Shown: positions 17,726-25,956, counted from the first letter of the stretch. The stretch is 48,031 nucleotides of DNA from Synergistales bacterium (GCA_026002695.1 BOCB01000006.1:1-48031); one strand, 5' to 3'. The notes: a model not told the origin generated them from the letters alone. Numbers and translations: made by a program.

Positions 17726-18829
17726 ATGTTACACACTGAAAGAATCGGGAAACTTGCTGGCATTCTGGCTTCGAACAGTCTTGACGCGATATTTGTCGGA
17801 CCGTCCGCAGACGCTGAGTACTTAGCGGAGCTCAGGCTTTTCGACGACGAGAGAGTGAAAGGGCTTTTGATTTCGCGTGACGGCGGGATATTCGCCCTGA
17901 CTCCGACGCTGTATGAGGAAGAGATGCGAAACGCCCTCGGAGATAACGCCGTGTACAAAATATGGGCCGACCACGAGGGATTCAGCCGCGCGTTCGCGGA
18001 AGGAGCGCGGGAGATAGGCGTAACGGGCGGGAGGATAGCCGTCAACGACGGGGTTCGAGCCGTGGATCTGATAGATATGCAGTCCGCCCTGAAGGCGGAT
18101 TACGTGAACGGCGCCCGCGTCTTAGCCCCGCTTCGCCGAGTGAAGGACGAGGCTGAGCTCGAATGCTTGAGACGCGCTTCAGCGATAGCCGATGCCGTTA
18201 TGGAGGACTTGTCTGAATTTATCAGGAGCGGGATCTCCGAACGGGACATTCAGGAGCGGATAGCGAAGCTCTTTGCCGAAAAGGGAGGAGAGGGGTTGTC
18301 TTTTTCCCCTATAGTGGCTTCGGGACCCGGCGGTTCGATGCCGCACTATCAGGGCAGCGGCAGGGTTCTGCGGGACGGGGATTTCGTCGTCGTCGACATG
18401 GGCTGCCGATACAAAGGTTACTGCTCGGACACGACGAGGACTTTCTGCATCGGCGATCCGAGTGAAGAGATGAGGCGCGTATACGCAGTCGTCCTCGCGG
18501 CTCAGCAAGCGGGGGAAGCCGCGGTCGTGAAGGGGGCGGCCGGCCAGGATATCGACAGAGCCGGGCGCAAGGTCATATCAGACGCGGGCTATGGAAAATA
18601 TTTTCTCAACAGGCTCGGGCACGGGGTAGGGATAGCAATCCACGAGGATCCGTACATAATAGAGGGCAACGACACCCCGCTCGAACCCGGCAATGTATTC
18701 AGCGTCGAGCCGGGGATATATATTCCGGGCAAATTCGGAGTCAGGATAGAAAATCTCGTCGCGGTAAGGCCGGACGGTACGGCGGAAGCTCTGAATAAAT
18801 TCACCGGAGAAATGATCGTTGTAAGATAG
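17726..18829 (+). CDS. Xaa-Pro peptidase, M24 family
   Basis: Cytoplasmic metallopeptidase that removes N-terminal residues preceding proline. The 367-residue protein has an N-terminal creatinase-like domain (about 1-130) and a C-terminal pita-bread domain. Metal ligands are visible in DMGCRYKGYCSDTTRTF (two Asp, near 223-237), LGHGVGIAIHE (His, near 297), FSVEPGIY (Glu, near 330) and GVRIENLV (Glu, near 343). Length is normal for YqhT/PepQ-type enzymes. GGGGGG at 17714-17719 serves as ribosome binding site for ATG 17726. It follows the transporter operon behind a terminator, so it may be independently transcribed. Confidence 0.94.
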   Translation: MLHTERIGKLAGILASNSLDAIFVGPSADAEYLAELRLFDDERVKGLLISRDGGIFALTPTLYEEEMRNALGDNAVYKIWADHEGFSRAFAEGAREIGVTGGRIAVNDGVRAVDLIDMQSALKADYVNGARVLAPLRRVKDEAELECLRRASAIADAVMEDLSEFIRSGISERDIQERIAKLFAEKGGEGLSFSPIVASGPGGSMPHYQGSGRVLRDGDFVVVDMGCRYKGYCSDTTRTFCIGDPSEEMRRVYAVVLAAQQAGEAAVVKGAAGQDIDRAGRKVISDAGYGKYFLNRLGHGVGIAIHEDPYIIEGNDTPLEPGNVFSVEPGIYIPGKFGVRIENLVAVRPDGTAEALNKFTGEMIVVR

Positions 18830-18854
18830 ACGATAAATAAGATAAAGACAAACA

Positions 18855-18875
18855 GGGCGGCCGCAAAGGTCGCCC
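18855..18875. repeat. GGGCGGCC...GGTCGCCC palindrome
   Basis: GGGCGGCCGCAAAGGTCGCCC is an imperfect palindrome of the same type as those at 4059, 9429, 44851 and 47829. It lies just after the peptidase gene, at the left edge of the defense island. Confidence 0.65.
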
Positions 18876-18985
18876 TTACTGTTCACCGACGAGTTTTTCA
18901 AATGGTACGCCAAGCTCCAGAGGTTCTGCGGCTGCTGCCTTGATCGATTCTGCCATTCCGGGAATCGTTCGTAGAAGTTTATGAT
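18876..18985 (-). pseudogene. C-terminal fragment, antitoxin-like tail
   Basis: Read on the minus strand, the last 36 codons encode a tail containing RTIPGMAESIKAAAAEPLE and ending FEKLVGEQ, followed by TAA (18878-18876). From memory this resembles the C-terminal tail of Phd/YefM-type antitoxins (IPGMxESIxxxxxEPLE). The frame runs straight into the C14 tract and no plausible N-terminal part lies beyond it. It is therefore a truncated gene end left at the island border. The family assignment is tentative. Confidence 0.4.
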
Positions 18986-18999
18986 CCCCCCCCCCCCCC
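18986..18999. repeat. C14 homopolymer tract
   Basis: Fourteen consecutive C residues separate the truncated tail from the AT-rich upstream region of the HTH gene. Such tracts change length by slippage and are also error-prone in sequencing and assembly. Confidence 0.9.
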
Positions 19000-19079
19000 A
19001 ATTTACGATTTGTTCATACTTAACCTATTGTGTTTTACTATTCGAAACAATCAGTGATCATTGGCTTTCAAAATAATGC

Positions 19080-19108
19080 CTGCAATCTTCGGCATAACGT
19101 GTTATAAT
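19080..19108 (+). promoter_or_regulatory. Promoter of defense operon
   Basis: A perfect TATAAT at 19103-19108 is preceded 17 bases upstream by CTGCAA (19080-19085), a weak -35. The first gene of the operon starts 24 bases downstream of the -10. All genes from here to 25018 run in the same direction with short gaps. Confidence 0.6.
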
Positions 19109-19131
19109 GTGACAGTTGCGAGGTGATTTGT

Positions 19132-19323
19132 GTGGATTATATGACGACGAATGAAGCCGCCGCACTTTGGGGCATAACGGAGCGTCAAGTACAATCGAGA
19201 TGCAAGGCAGAGAAAGTTGACGGTGCCGTCTATATCAGACGGTTATGGTTGATACCGAAGTCCACGACTAAACCTCTTGATGGGCGAACGAGAGCCGCAA
19301 AGAATGCTAAAAATGACAATTGA
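19132..19323 (+). CDS. Small helix-turn-helix protein (excisionase/MerR-like)
   Basis: A 63-residue protein beginning VDYMTTNEAAALWGITERQV, which matches short DNA-binding proteins of the excisionase type (YMTxxEAAxxWGIxxRxVxxxC). The second half ends with a recognition-strand-like YIRRLWLIPKSTTKPLDGR. GTG 19132 is chosen because GAGGTG (19120-19125) lies at good spacing; GTG 19123 would overlap that site, and ATG 19141 is a second option. It is the first gene of the operon, 12 bases before the fusion methyltransferase, so it may autoregulate the system. That role is inferred from position only. Confidence 0.75.
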   Translation: MDYMTTNEAAALWGITERQVQSRCKAEKVDGAVYIRRLWLIPKSTTKPLDGRTRAAKNAKNDN

Positions 19324-19335
19324 GGAGACGACGAG

Positions 19336-21171
19336 ATGTCGTATTTAGATAGTGCCATTAAAGCGGGATATGCCTATATCACAGGCGCGGATGGCAAGCG
19401 GCAGATTACTTACGCCGGTTCTGACAACCATAGCGAACGCTATGACAACCCGGAGGAAGCGGTACGCGCTGAGTTTTGGGCGGAGCTTATTTACAAATAC
19501 GATTATCCCGCCAATCGTATAAAGATTGAAGTAACCGTCCCGGATAGATTGCCGACCGACAGGGCAGATATTGTTGTGTTTCGCGATGACGAGTGCAAGC
19601 GCCCCTACGCTGTTATTGAATGTAAAAAAGAAGGCGTTACGGACGCGGAGTTCACGCAAGCTATAGAGCAGGGCGTAGGCAACGCGACTTGGGTAAAACT
19701 TCGCGCTGATTACGTTGTTATCGTGGCGGGTTTTACGCGCCGAGTTCTTGACGTTACCGACAAATATGGCGCATTGGAGCGCGAGTTAAACGTGCTGGCG
19801 GATTTGCCGAAATCCTATGGCAAGCCGCAGGAATATCGTTTTTACAAGGGCGATAAAGATAACGATATTCAGCCTGTTTCGCGGGATTCGCTTATGTCTA
19901 CGATTAAGAAATGCCACAACACCCTTTGGGGCGGCGGGCGTTTATCGCCACCGACGGCGTTTGGTGAGCTTTGCAAGTTGATTTTCGTGAAGATTAGCGA
20001 CGAGCAGAAAGCACGCAAGAAAGGCGAGCCTTACGAATTTCAGATTAAGACCTACGAACCGCCCGCGTCGCTTGCGGGGCGCATTAACAAGCTCTATGAC
20101 GAGCAAAAGCAACGCGACCCGGAGGTGTTCACGGAGTCAATCAAGGTTGACGACCGTGTGTTAAGTACGGTCGTATCGCACTTGGAGAGCGTCAACCTTA
20201 ACAAGACCGACCTTGATGTGAAAGGCGTGGCGTTTGAGCGGTTTATGGACGGCTTTTTCAAGGGCGATTTCGGGCAATATTTCACGCCGCGCCCGATTAT
20301 TGAGTTTGCTATTGATATGCTCAAACCCGAGCGCGACCACTTCGTGCTTGACACCTCCTGCGGTTCGGGCGGTTTTTTGTTGTACGCGCTTGATTACATA
20401 CGCAAGCAGGCGGGCGAATACTACGACACGGACAGCAAGGAACACTACAAATACTGGCACGACTTCGCAGAGAAGCGCCTTTTCGGCATTGAGATTAACG
20501 ACGAAATCGCCCGCGTCGCCAAAATGAATATGATAGTCCACGACGACGGGCATACGAACGTCGTCAGCGCGGACGCGCTTGACGGCATTGACAAAATTCA
20601 CGCGCTCAACCCCGGTTTTGTCGCGGACAAGTTTGACTATATCCTCACAAACCCGCCGTTTGGCTCGAAGATTAACGCGACGGAACGCCCATATCTCGGG
20701 AAGTTTTTCCTCGGCACGGTATTGGACAAAAGCGGACGGCAGAAGAAGAAAAACGGCACCGTTGTAACGCGCAACGCCCAAAGCTCCGAGGTTTTGTTTA
20801 TCGAACGTATACACGAATTTCTCAAGCCCGGCACAGGCAAGGCTGCAATAATCCTACCGGACGGCATTTTGACGAACAGCAGTATGCAATACGTGCGTGA
20901 CTTTATACTGGAAAAATTTCAGTTATTGGCGGTAGTCAGTTTGCCGCAAGCGGCTTTCGCGCACTTTGGCGCAGGGGTTAAGGCTTCAATAATCTTCGTG
21001 CGTAAGCGCGGCGCGAATGAAACGTCGAGCGACGACGAAGCAATATTTATGGCGGCGCCGGAGAAAATTGGCTACGACGCGACGGGGCGGCAAAACGACC
21101 GCTCACAGTTGCCCGAGGTCGTGCGGCAATGGGAAGCGTTTCAAAAGGACAGTAACCCTTTTTTCGGATAA
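19336..21171 (+). CDS. PD-(D/E)XK nuclease domain fused to HsdM-type N6 methyltransferase
   Basis: The 611-residue protein joins two activities. Residues about 40-140 resemble the HSDR_N nuclease domain of type I restriction enzymes, with Glu46, Asp78 (RADIVVF) and the ECK core at 95-97 (AVIECKKEG), then a Gln/Glu-rich helix QAIEQG. Residues about 185-600 are an HsdM methyltransferase, with the HsdM-type GDFGQYFTPRPIIEF, motif I DTSCGSGGF at 339-347 and motif IV NPPF at 439-442, which specifies N6-adenine methylation. Classical HsdM lacks a nuclease domain, and no helicase subunit lies nearby. The C-terminus reads NPFFG-stop, and the T_TTT_TTC heptamer in these last codons could shift ribosomes into the specificity frame. 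Confidence 0.88.
   Translation: MSYLDSAIKAGYAYITGADGKRQITYAGSDNHSERYDNPEEAVRAEFWAELIYKYDYPANRIKIEVTVPDRLPTDRADIVVFRDDECKRPYAVIECKKEGVTDAEFTQAIEQGVGNATWVKLRADYVVIVAGFTRRVLDVTDKYGALERELNVLADLPKSYGKPQEYRFYKGDKDNDIQPVSRDSLMSTIKKCHNTLWGGGRLSPPTAFGELCKLIFVKISDEQKARKKGEPYEFQIKTYEPPASLAGRINKLYDEQKQRDPEVFTESIKVDDRVLSTVVSHLESVNLNKTDLDVKGVAFERFMDGFFKGDFGQYFTPRPIIEFAIDMLKPERDHFVLDTSCGSGGFLLYALDYIRKQAGEYYDTDSKEHYKYWHDFAEKRLFGIEINDEIARVAKMNMIVHDDGHTNVVSADALDGIDKIHALNPGFVADKFDYILTNPPFGSKINATERPYLGKFFLGTVLDKSGRQKKKNGTVVTRNAQSSEVLFIERIHEFLKPGTGKAAIILPDGILTNSSMQYVRDFILEKFQLLAVVSLPQAAFAHFGAGVKASIIFVRKRGANETSSDDEAIFMAAPEKIGYDATGRQNDRSQLPEVVRQWEAFQKDSNPFFG
21159..21165 (+). other. Possible -1 frameshift heptamer T_TTT_TTC
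   Basis: The heptamer sits in the exact X_XXY_YYZ register relative to the methyltransferase frame (codons CCT TTT TTC GGA TAA). A -1 slip would avoid the stop and continue through DDELCAFAVRRGEIGRID into the specificity protein, which has no usable start codon upstream of ATG 21264. No convincing downstream pseudoknot is visible. A natural or sequencing-induced one-base change in the T6 run would give the same picture. Confidence 0.45.
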
Positions 21172-21263
21172 CCCCCAAAGACGACGAGCTTTGCGCGTTT
21201 GCCGTTCGGCGGGGGGAGATTGGACGAATTGACCCAGCATATAACAATCCTAAATATGCCGCT

Positions 21264-22574
21264 ATGATGCAACATTTGGAAAACGCCTGCGGTCTAACTA
21301 TGCTTGGTGCGCTTTTAACGGGAATTTCAGGCGGGGCGACACCATTAAGGGCAAACGAGGAACAATATACAGATAGCGGAGTTCGGTTTTTGAGAATCCA
21401 GAACGTGACCCCATTCGGGATAGATTTAACCGATGTGAAATATATCACCGAAGATGTTCATGCTGGACTTTTAGAACGCTCCCAACTGGCGGTTGACGAT
21501 GTTTTAATGACTATAACCGGGCGAATTGGCACTTGTTCCGTTGTCACCTCTGATGTGTTGCCCGCTAATATCAATCAGCATATCGTTAGAATGAGGATTA
21601 ACAGCCGTTTATCACCAAGATTTTTGGCGGCGTATCTTAATTCTGATTTGGGACAGACCTTATCCAATCGTGGTGTTACTGGGACCACTCGGCTTGCGCT
21701 TGATTATGATAGTATCCGAGCCATTCCTGTACCTGAAGTTTCGTCAGATATTCAAGCCCAACTTGTCACCGGGATTGAAGCCGCTAACCAACGCCGCGCC
21801 GCCGCCTTCCGCGAAGCCGACACGCTACTTGCGGGTATGGACGAGGTTGTCCGCAACGCTTTGAACTTACCCACGCCGACCATTACGCGCAAGTCGGTTT
21901 TTACCGTCAACGCAAAAGCGGCGTTTTCGTCGCGCTTTGACCCAGAGTATCATAATCCGTTTTATACGCAACGCGTTGACGCTTTGCGTAAATTACCGCA
22001 CGACACGTTAGAGAATATCGTGGAGTTTTCCTCGGAAACGTGGGACGGAAAAGTGTTTTTTGAGGACACCTTCCCGTATATTGAAATTTCGGGGGTATCG
22101 CTGAAAACGGGCGAATATGAAACAACCGAAACCCCAACCGACGAAGCGCCGAGCCGCGCCAAGATGGTCGTGCGGGCAGGCGATATTATCATATCAACAA
22201 CACGCCCACACAGGGGCGCGATTGCTACGATTAGAGATTTGGCTATCGCGTCAACGGGATTTTGCGTGTTACGCAAAATCTTGCGTAACGACGTTTCGCG
22301 AGAATATTTGCAATGGGTTATGATGAATGATTACGTCCTCTACCAGTTTATGCAACGCAGTAGCGGCGGTAACTATCCCGCCATAACAGCGGACGAATTG
22401 AAAAAAGTGCTTATTCCGTTACCGTCCGAAGCGGTACAGAAAGCTATTGTCGGCGAGGTACGCTCACGGCAAGGACAAGCCGCTCAACTTAAACGCGAAG
22501 CTGAAATGGAATGGGCGGCGAAAGCGCGGTTTGAAATTGAACTGCTAAAAAGCGAGGTGAGCGACAATGGCTAA
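21264..22574 (+). CDS. hsdS: Type I restriction specificity protein (HsdS-like)
   Basis: Recognises the target DNA sequence and directs the methyltransferase to it. The 436 residues from ATG 21264 contain two target-recognition domains. The first spans about 15-175 with GGATPLRANEEQY and GVRFLRIQNVTP, ending PEVSSDIQAQLV. The second spans about 225-400 with YIEISGVSL and GDIIISTTRPHRG, ending PLPSEAVQKAIV. Each is followed by a helical spacer. The same frame is open back to 21156 and encodes RGEIGRIDPAYNNPKY directly upstream, which reads like genuine HsdS N-terminal sequence, yet no ATG, GTG or TTG is present there. The native protein is therefore probably made by -1 frameshifting from the methyltransferase gene or was split by a one-base change. 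Confidence 0.87.
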   Translation: MMQHLENACGLTMLGALLTGISGGATPLRANEEQYTDSGVRFLRIQNVTPFGIDLTDVKYITEDVHAGLLERSQLAVDDVLMTITGRIGTCSVVTSDVLPANINQHIVRMRINSRLSPRFLAAYLNSDLGQTLSNRGVTGTTRLALDYDSIRAIPVPEVSSDIQAQLVTGIEAANQRRAAAFREADTLLAGMDEVVRNALNLPTPTITRKSVFTVNAKAAFSSRFDPEYHNPFYTQRVDALRKLPHDTLENIVEFSSETWDGKVFFEDTFPYIEISGVSLKTGEYETTETPTDEAPSRAKMVVRAGDIIISTTRPHRGAIATIRDLAIASTGFCVLRKILRNDVSREYLQWVMMNDYVLYQFMQRSSGGNYPAITADELKKVLIPLPSEAVQKAIVGEVRSRQGQAAQLKREAEMEWAAKARFEIELLKSEVSDNG

Positions 22575-23436
22575 GAATCTAAGCCCTCTCCGTTATCCCG
22601 GCGGGAAATCCGTGCTATATCCATATATCAAGGATATTGTCGTATGTAACGCGCTTCATAGCTACACCTACGTTGAACTGTTCGCGGGGGGCGCGGGTGT
22701 TGCGCTTGCGTTGTTGCTCAATAATAACGTTAAGAGCATCGTTATAAACGATTTTGACTACTGCATTTATTCGTTTTGGTATTCTGTCCTTAACGAAACT
22801 GACAATTTGTGCCGTATGATTAACGACACCCCAATAACGATTGAGGAACGCTTGCGCCAACGGAACATTTATGATAATTCACGGGATAGCGCGATCCTTA
22901 GCGTTGGATTCGCAACGCTTTTTCTCAACCGCACTAATCGTTCCGGTATTCTTAGCGGCGGCGTGATAGGAGGAAACGAACAAAACGGAAATTACAAGAT
23001 AGACTGCCGTTTTAATAAGCCGGAACTTATCGAGCGCATCAAACGAATAGCCGCGCAACGCAATAAAATCGCGCTGTATAATTTGGACGCAAGCGTTCTT
23101 CTTCAAACACAAACTGATGTTATGAGCAAGTGGTGCTTCTTCTATCTCGACCCGCCATATGTGGTGAAAGGCGGCAACCTATACAAGAATGCTTTTGACC
23201 ATAACGAGCATCGGCAGCTTTCACAAGTAGTAACGGAAAAGTTATCGCGCCGAAAATGGCTGATGACCTATGATAAGGTGCCGCTGATTGAAGAATTGTA
23301 TCAGCGATTTGATATGGAGCCGTATAGCCTAAGCTATGTAGCAAACGAGAAAAAGCAGGGCAGCGAGTTAATGGTTTTTTCTCGGTCGATAAACATTCCG
23401 CGTCGGGACATCATCAACAACAGGGGAGGAAGGTAA
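22567..23436 (+). CDS. D12-class DNA adenine N6-methyltransferase (Dam-like)
   Basis: Methylates adenine in DNA. The 289-residue protein has the alpha-class layout: LRYPGGKSVLYPYI at residues 8-21 (first SAM-binding motif), YVELFAGGAG near 35-44, a variable target region, and the catalytic motif DPPY at 195-198. The start overlaps the end of hsdS by 8 bases, so it belongs to the same operon. A second adenine methylase of a different class beside an HsdM fusion is not part of a standard type I system. It could protect a second sequence or be an accessory to the following ATPase. Confidence 0.92.
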   Translation: MAKNLSPLRYPGGKSVLYPYIKDIVVCNALHSYTYVELFAGGAGVALALLLNNNVKSIVINDFDYCIYSFWYSVLNETDNLCRMINDTPITIEERLRQRNIYDNSRDSAILSVGFATLFLNRTNRSGILSGGVIGGNEQNGNYKIDCRFNKPELIERIKRIAAQRNKIALYNLDASVLLQTQTDVMSKWCFFYLDPPYVVKGGNLYKNAFDHNEHRQLSQVVTEKLSRRKWLMTYDKVPLIEELYQRFDMEPYSLSYVANEKKQGSELMVFSRSINIPRRDIINNRGGR

Positions 23437-23437
23437 T

Positions 23438-25018
23438 ATGTTTCACTCTTTGAACATCAAACAGTTCCGTTGCTTCGAGCAACAGGACATCGTGTTAGGT
23501 GAACGCCTTACTATTCTTGCAGGCGGTAACTCAACAGGTAAGTCAACTGTATTGGGTATGCTTGGTAACGCCGCCGAAATGAAGAAACGCGACGGAAGTA
23601 CATATTCCTCGCGTCTTTTCCGCGCGGATTTTGGTGAGTTGTTCAAAGGCAGCAAGTCCTACGATAAAACCGGCTCGGATAAATATAGAATCTCGCTTTC
23701 AGATAATAGCGGGAATGAGACCGATTACCGTCAGTTTAGAATTACTTGGCAAGATGGCGGAAAGCGGTTTAGAATAATTCCCTACAAGGTTGTTGATGGA
23801 AAAAAGACAGATGCAAAATTCGATATTCCCGTTTATTATCTTGGCTTGTCGCGTCTTTTTCCTATCGGTGAGGCGAAAACTGAGGGTATAAAAGCGTCCG
23901 CATTAAAATTCGACAGCGAAGAGGAGAAAACGTGGTTTATCGAAAAATACTGCGAGATTCTCTCGCTTTACGACGATATACAAAGTGTCACCAGAACCGC
24001 TATTGGTGAGACCGAGAACAAACGGGCGGTTGGTGTTAATACAACGAAATATGATTATTTGGCGAACTCGTCCGGACAGGATAATGTTGGTCAAATTCTT
24101 ATGGCGTTGCTCTCGTTTCGTAAAATTCATCAATCCGTAACGCCTTGGCGTGGCGGTCTTTTGCTCATTGATGAATTGGATTCTACGTTACACCCCTCGG
24201 CGCAGAATCGGCTTGTCGATATTATGCTTTCGGAGGCTAAAAGTCTTGAGATGCAGATAGTGGCTACAACTCATAGCATTAGCCTGTTAAAGCATATTTG
24301 CGGTAAGACTGTATATAATACTGATAATATCAATCCTGTTGAGCTGTACTATTTTTCAACGGCCAATAGGCAGTTGGAAATACGGCGAAACATTGAGTTT
24401 GAAATTATCGAAGGTGATTTGTTGGTGAAAACGTTAGCGCAGACGCGCAAAAAGGTCAAAATATATTCTGAGGATGCGGAGGCTCGTTGGTTTTTCAACC
24501 ATTTGGTTAGCGACTACCTAAACCTGCTTGATGTTCTTGATGTCCGTTTGGGTTGCGAAGAGCTGAAAACACTATTAGAGGCTGACCGCGTTTATTTTAG
24601 CAACGTAATAATGGTATTTGACGGAGATGTGTCAGCAGAGAGTCTACCAATAGATGCATCAAAGAAAAACGTTATTAAGTTGCCCGGTAGTGTTCGCCCT
24701 GAGCAAGTTATTCGCGAATATCTGCTGTCGTTATCTTCCGACCACCCGTATTGGCAAGAAGGGGCACGGGTTGGATTTACATGGCGTACTTGCAAAGAAA
24801 GTGGTCCGGGTAGTAGTGAGTACTCGAAAGGCAAGGAGCGCGAACAATATAAAAATTGGTTTGTCCAACATCAAAAGGACTTTGATGCTACTAAGTTATT
24901 CTCATTTTGGGCAGAGGATAACAAGAAAGAGCTTGACGATTTCATTGTGGCTTTCAAAAATGCCTACAATGCTGTCGCAGGCAGATTGTCGGTACCGCGA
25001 TTAAAAATCGAACGATGA
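23438..25018 (+). CDS. AAA ATPase with TOPRIM-like C-terminal half (OLD-like)
   Basis: The 526-residue protein starts LNIKQFRCFEQQDIVL, typical of RecF/OLD-type ATPases. It has Walker A AGGNSTGKST at 28-37, an ABC-like signature NSSGQDNVGQIL at 210-221, Walker B GLLLIDELDSTLHP at 240-253 and a sensor histidine in ATTHS at 277-280. The C-terminal half has IYSEDAEARWFF (Glu345) and VFDGDVS (Asp395, Asp397), a pattern compatible with the acidic residues of a TOPRIM nuclease as in OLD or GajA. That part is less certain than the ATPase. The start is 1 base after the methylase stop, so it is the last gene of the operon and a likely effector. Confidence 0.82.
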   Translation: MFHSLNIKQFRCFEQQDIVLGERLTILAGGNSTGKSTVLGMLGNAAEMKKRDGSTYSSRLFRADFGELFKGSKSYDKTGSDKYRISLSDNSGNETDYRQFRITWQDGGKRFRIIPYKVVDGKKTDAKFDIPVYYLGLSRLFPIGEAKTEGIKASALKFDSEEEKTWFIEKYCEILSLYDDIQSVTRTAIGETENKRAVGVNTTKYDYLANSSGQDNVGQILMALLSFRKIHQSVTPWRGGLLLIDELDSTLHPSAQNRLVDIMLSEAKSLEMQIVATTHSISLLKHICGKTVYNTDNINPVELYYFSTANRQLEIRRNIEFEIIEGDLLVKTLAQTRKKVKIYSEDAEARWFFNHLVSDYLNLLDVLDVRLGCEELKTLLEADRVYFSNVIMVFDGDVSAESLPIDASKKNVIKLPGSVRPEQVIREYLLSLSSDHPYWQEGARVGFTWRTCKESGPGSSEYSKGKEREQYKNWFVQHQKDFDATKLFSFWAEDNKKELDDFIVAFKNAYNAVAGRLSVPRLKIER

Positions 25019-25057
25019 ATAATGCAGAGGTTGGAGCAATCCAACCTCTGCATTATT
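25018..25057 (+). terminator. Perfect 18-bp stem at end of defense operon
   Basis: Bases 25018-25035 (AATAATGCAGAGGTTGGA) pair perfectly with 25040-25057 around GCAA. The stem begins on the last base of the ATPase stop codon. There is no long T-run, only GTTTGG. On both strands it could end transcripts, separating the operon from the convergent relaxase remnant. Confidence 0.8.
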
Positions 25058-25088
25058 GTTTGGAAAGAGCGGTATTTCATTACTTGCG

Positions 25089-25937
25089 CTAACGCCCTTG
25101 TATCCAAACCTTGCTTCGCTCGTGGGTCTGCTGCTTCGGCTCGTCGGGGAACATCAGCTGGGCGGCGAACTTCTTTATCGTCTCCGCGTCTTTTATGTCG
25201 GCTTCCAGATAGTGGCACTCAGCGTAGAGGTCGCGCCGCTCGGATTCTTTCTTGCTGTGCTCCTGCTTCCAAGTTTTCATTTGCGTCGCGATTTGTTTCG
25301 GGTCAAACCGTTTCTGCAAAACGTCCTTCAGATATTTCTCGGCGGCACGGTAAAGCGTGATTTTGGTGTGGTGAATTTCATAGAAATCTTGCGCGGCGAC
25401 GTGGGCTTTATCCGCTTTGCCTTTGGCAAAAAATCCCGTTTCCTTTTCAGCGACTTTTGCGGCGGCGAGCAACTTGTTGTACTCCGCATTTGCGCCGCGA
25501 TATTTCTTCAAGTTTCCGCAATACTCAATGTGCTTGTCGAACGTCTTAGCTCGCCGCTCAACCTTTTTGATTTTGTCGTAAACCTCGTTGTAGGAGCGGT
25601 GCATAGCAGAAACTTTGTCGGCGAGCGCGGGAAGATCTGAGATGTTGTTTCGATCAAGGAACAGTTTCGTCCGCGCCGCGAGTTGAAGGTCGTTAAGTTT
25701 TTTATAGAGAGGACTATCCGTATCGTGGCTTAAAATCGCGTCCAAGATTTCTAAAAGAGTAGGCGGCGCGTTAGACTTTACCTCGTCAATCCAAGCGTAA
25801 TATTTGTTGATGTGGGCGCGGAGCTGTCTCATTTCCGAGTTTGACATAATGATTTCGCGGTTGATACTGTGTCCTTTGAGGAGTCTTTTATTTTTACCTT
25901 CATGGGCTTCTGACGATAAACCAACCTTAATTTATGT
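25089..25937 (-). pseudogene. MobA/MobL-type relaxase, C-terminal remnant
   Basis: The open frame on the minus strand starts at an ATG at 25847, but the protein-like sequence continues upstream to a stop just beyond 25937. It includes KRLLKGHSINREI and then MSNSEMRQLRAHINKYYAWI. This INREI...N..MRQLRA.I...W pattern is what follows the catalytic domain in MobA/MobL (MobQ) plasmid relaxases. The rest (about 250 residues) is charged and helical, as in relaxase C-terminal regions. The N-terminal nicking domain with its catalytic tyrosine and histidines is missing. The fragment is evidence that the neighbouring defense genes arrived with a mobilisable element. Confidence 0.7.
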
Positions 25938-25956
25938 TAAAATTTTACCATAAAAT
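25934..25956. repeat. 23-bp AT-rich block shared with 9310-9332
   Basis: Identical to 9310-9332. It overlaps the upstream edge of the relaxase remnant and may mark the right border of the inserted segment. Confidence 0.8.

Noticed and set aside
19336..22574. Ordinary complete type I restriction system
   Set aside because: No HsdR gene with helicase motifs is found on either side; the nuclease-like domain is on the methyltransferase instead.
25056..25640. 194-residue plus-strand frame opposite the relaxase remnant
   Set aside because: The hydrophobic composition comes from being antisense to a Lys/Glu-rich protein; the minus-strand reading matches a known family.
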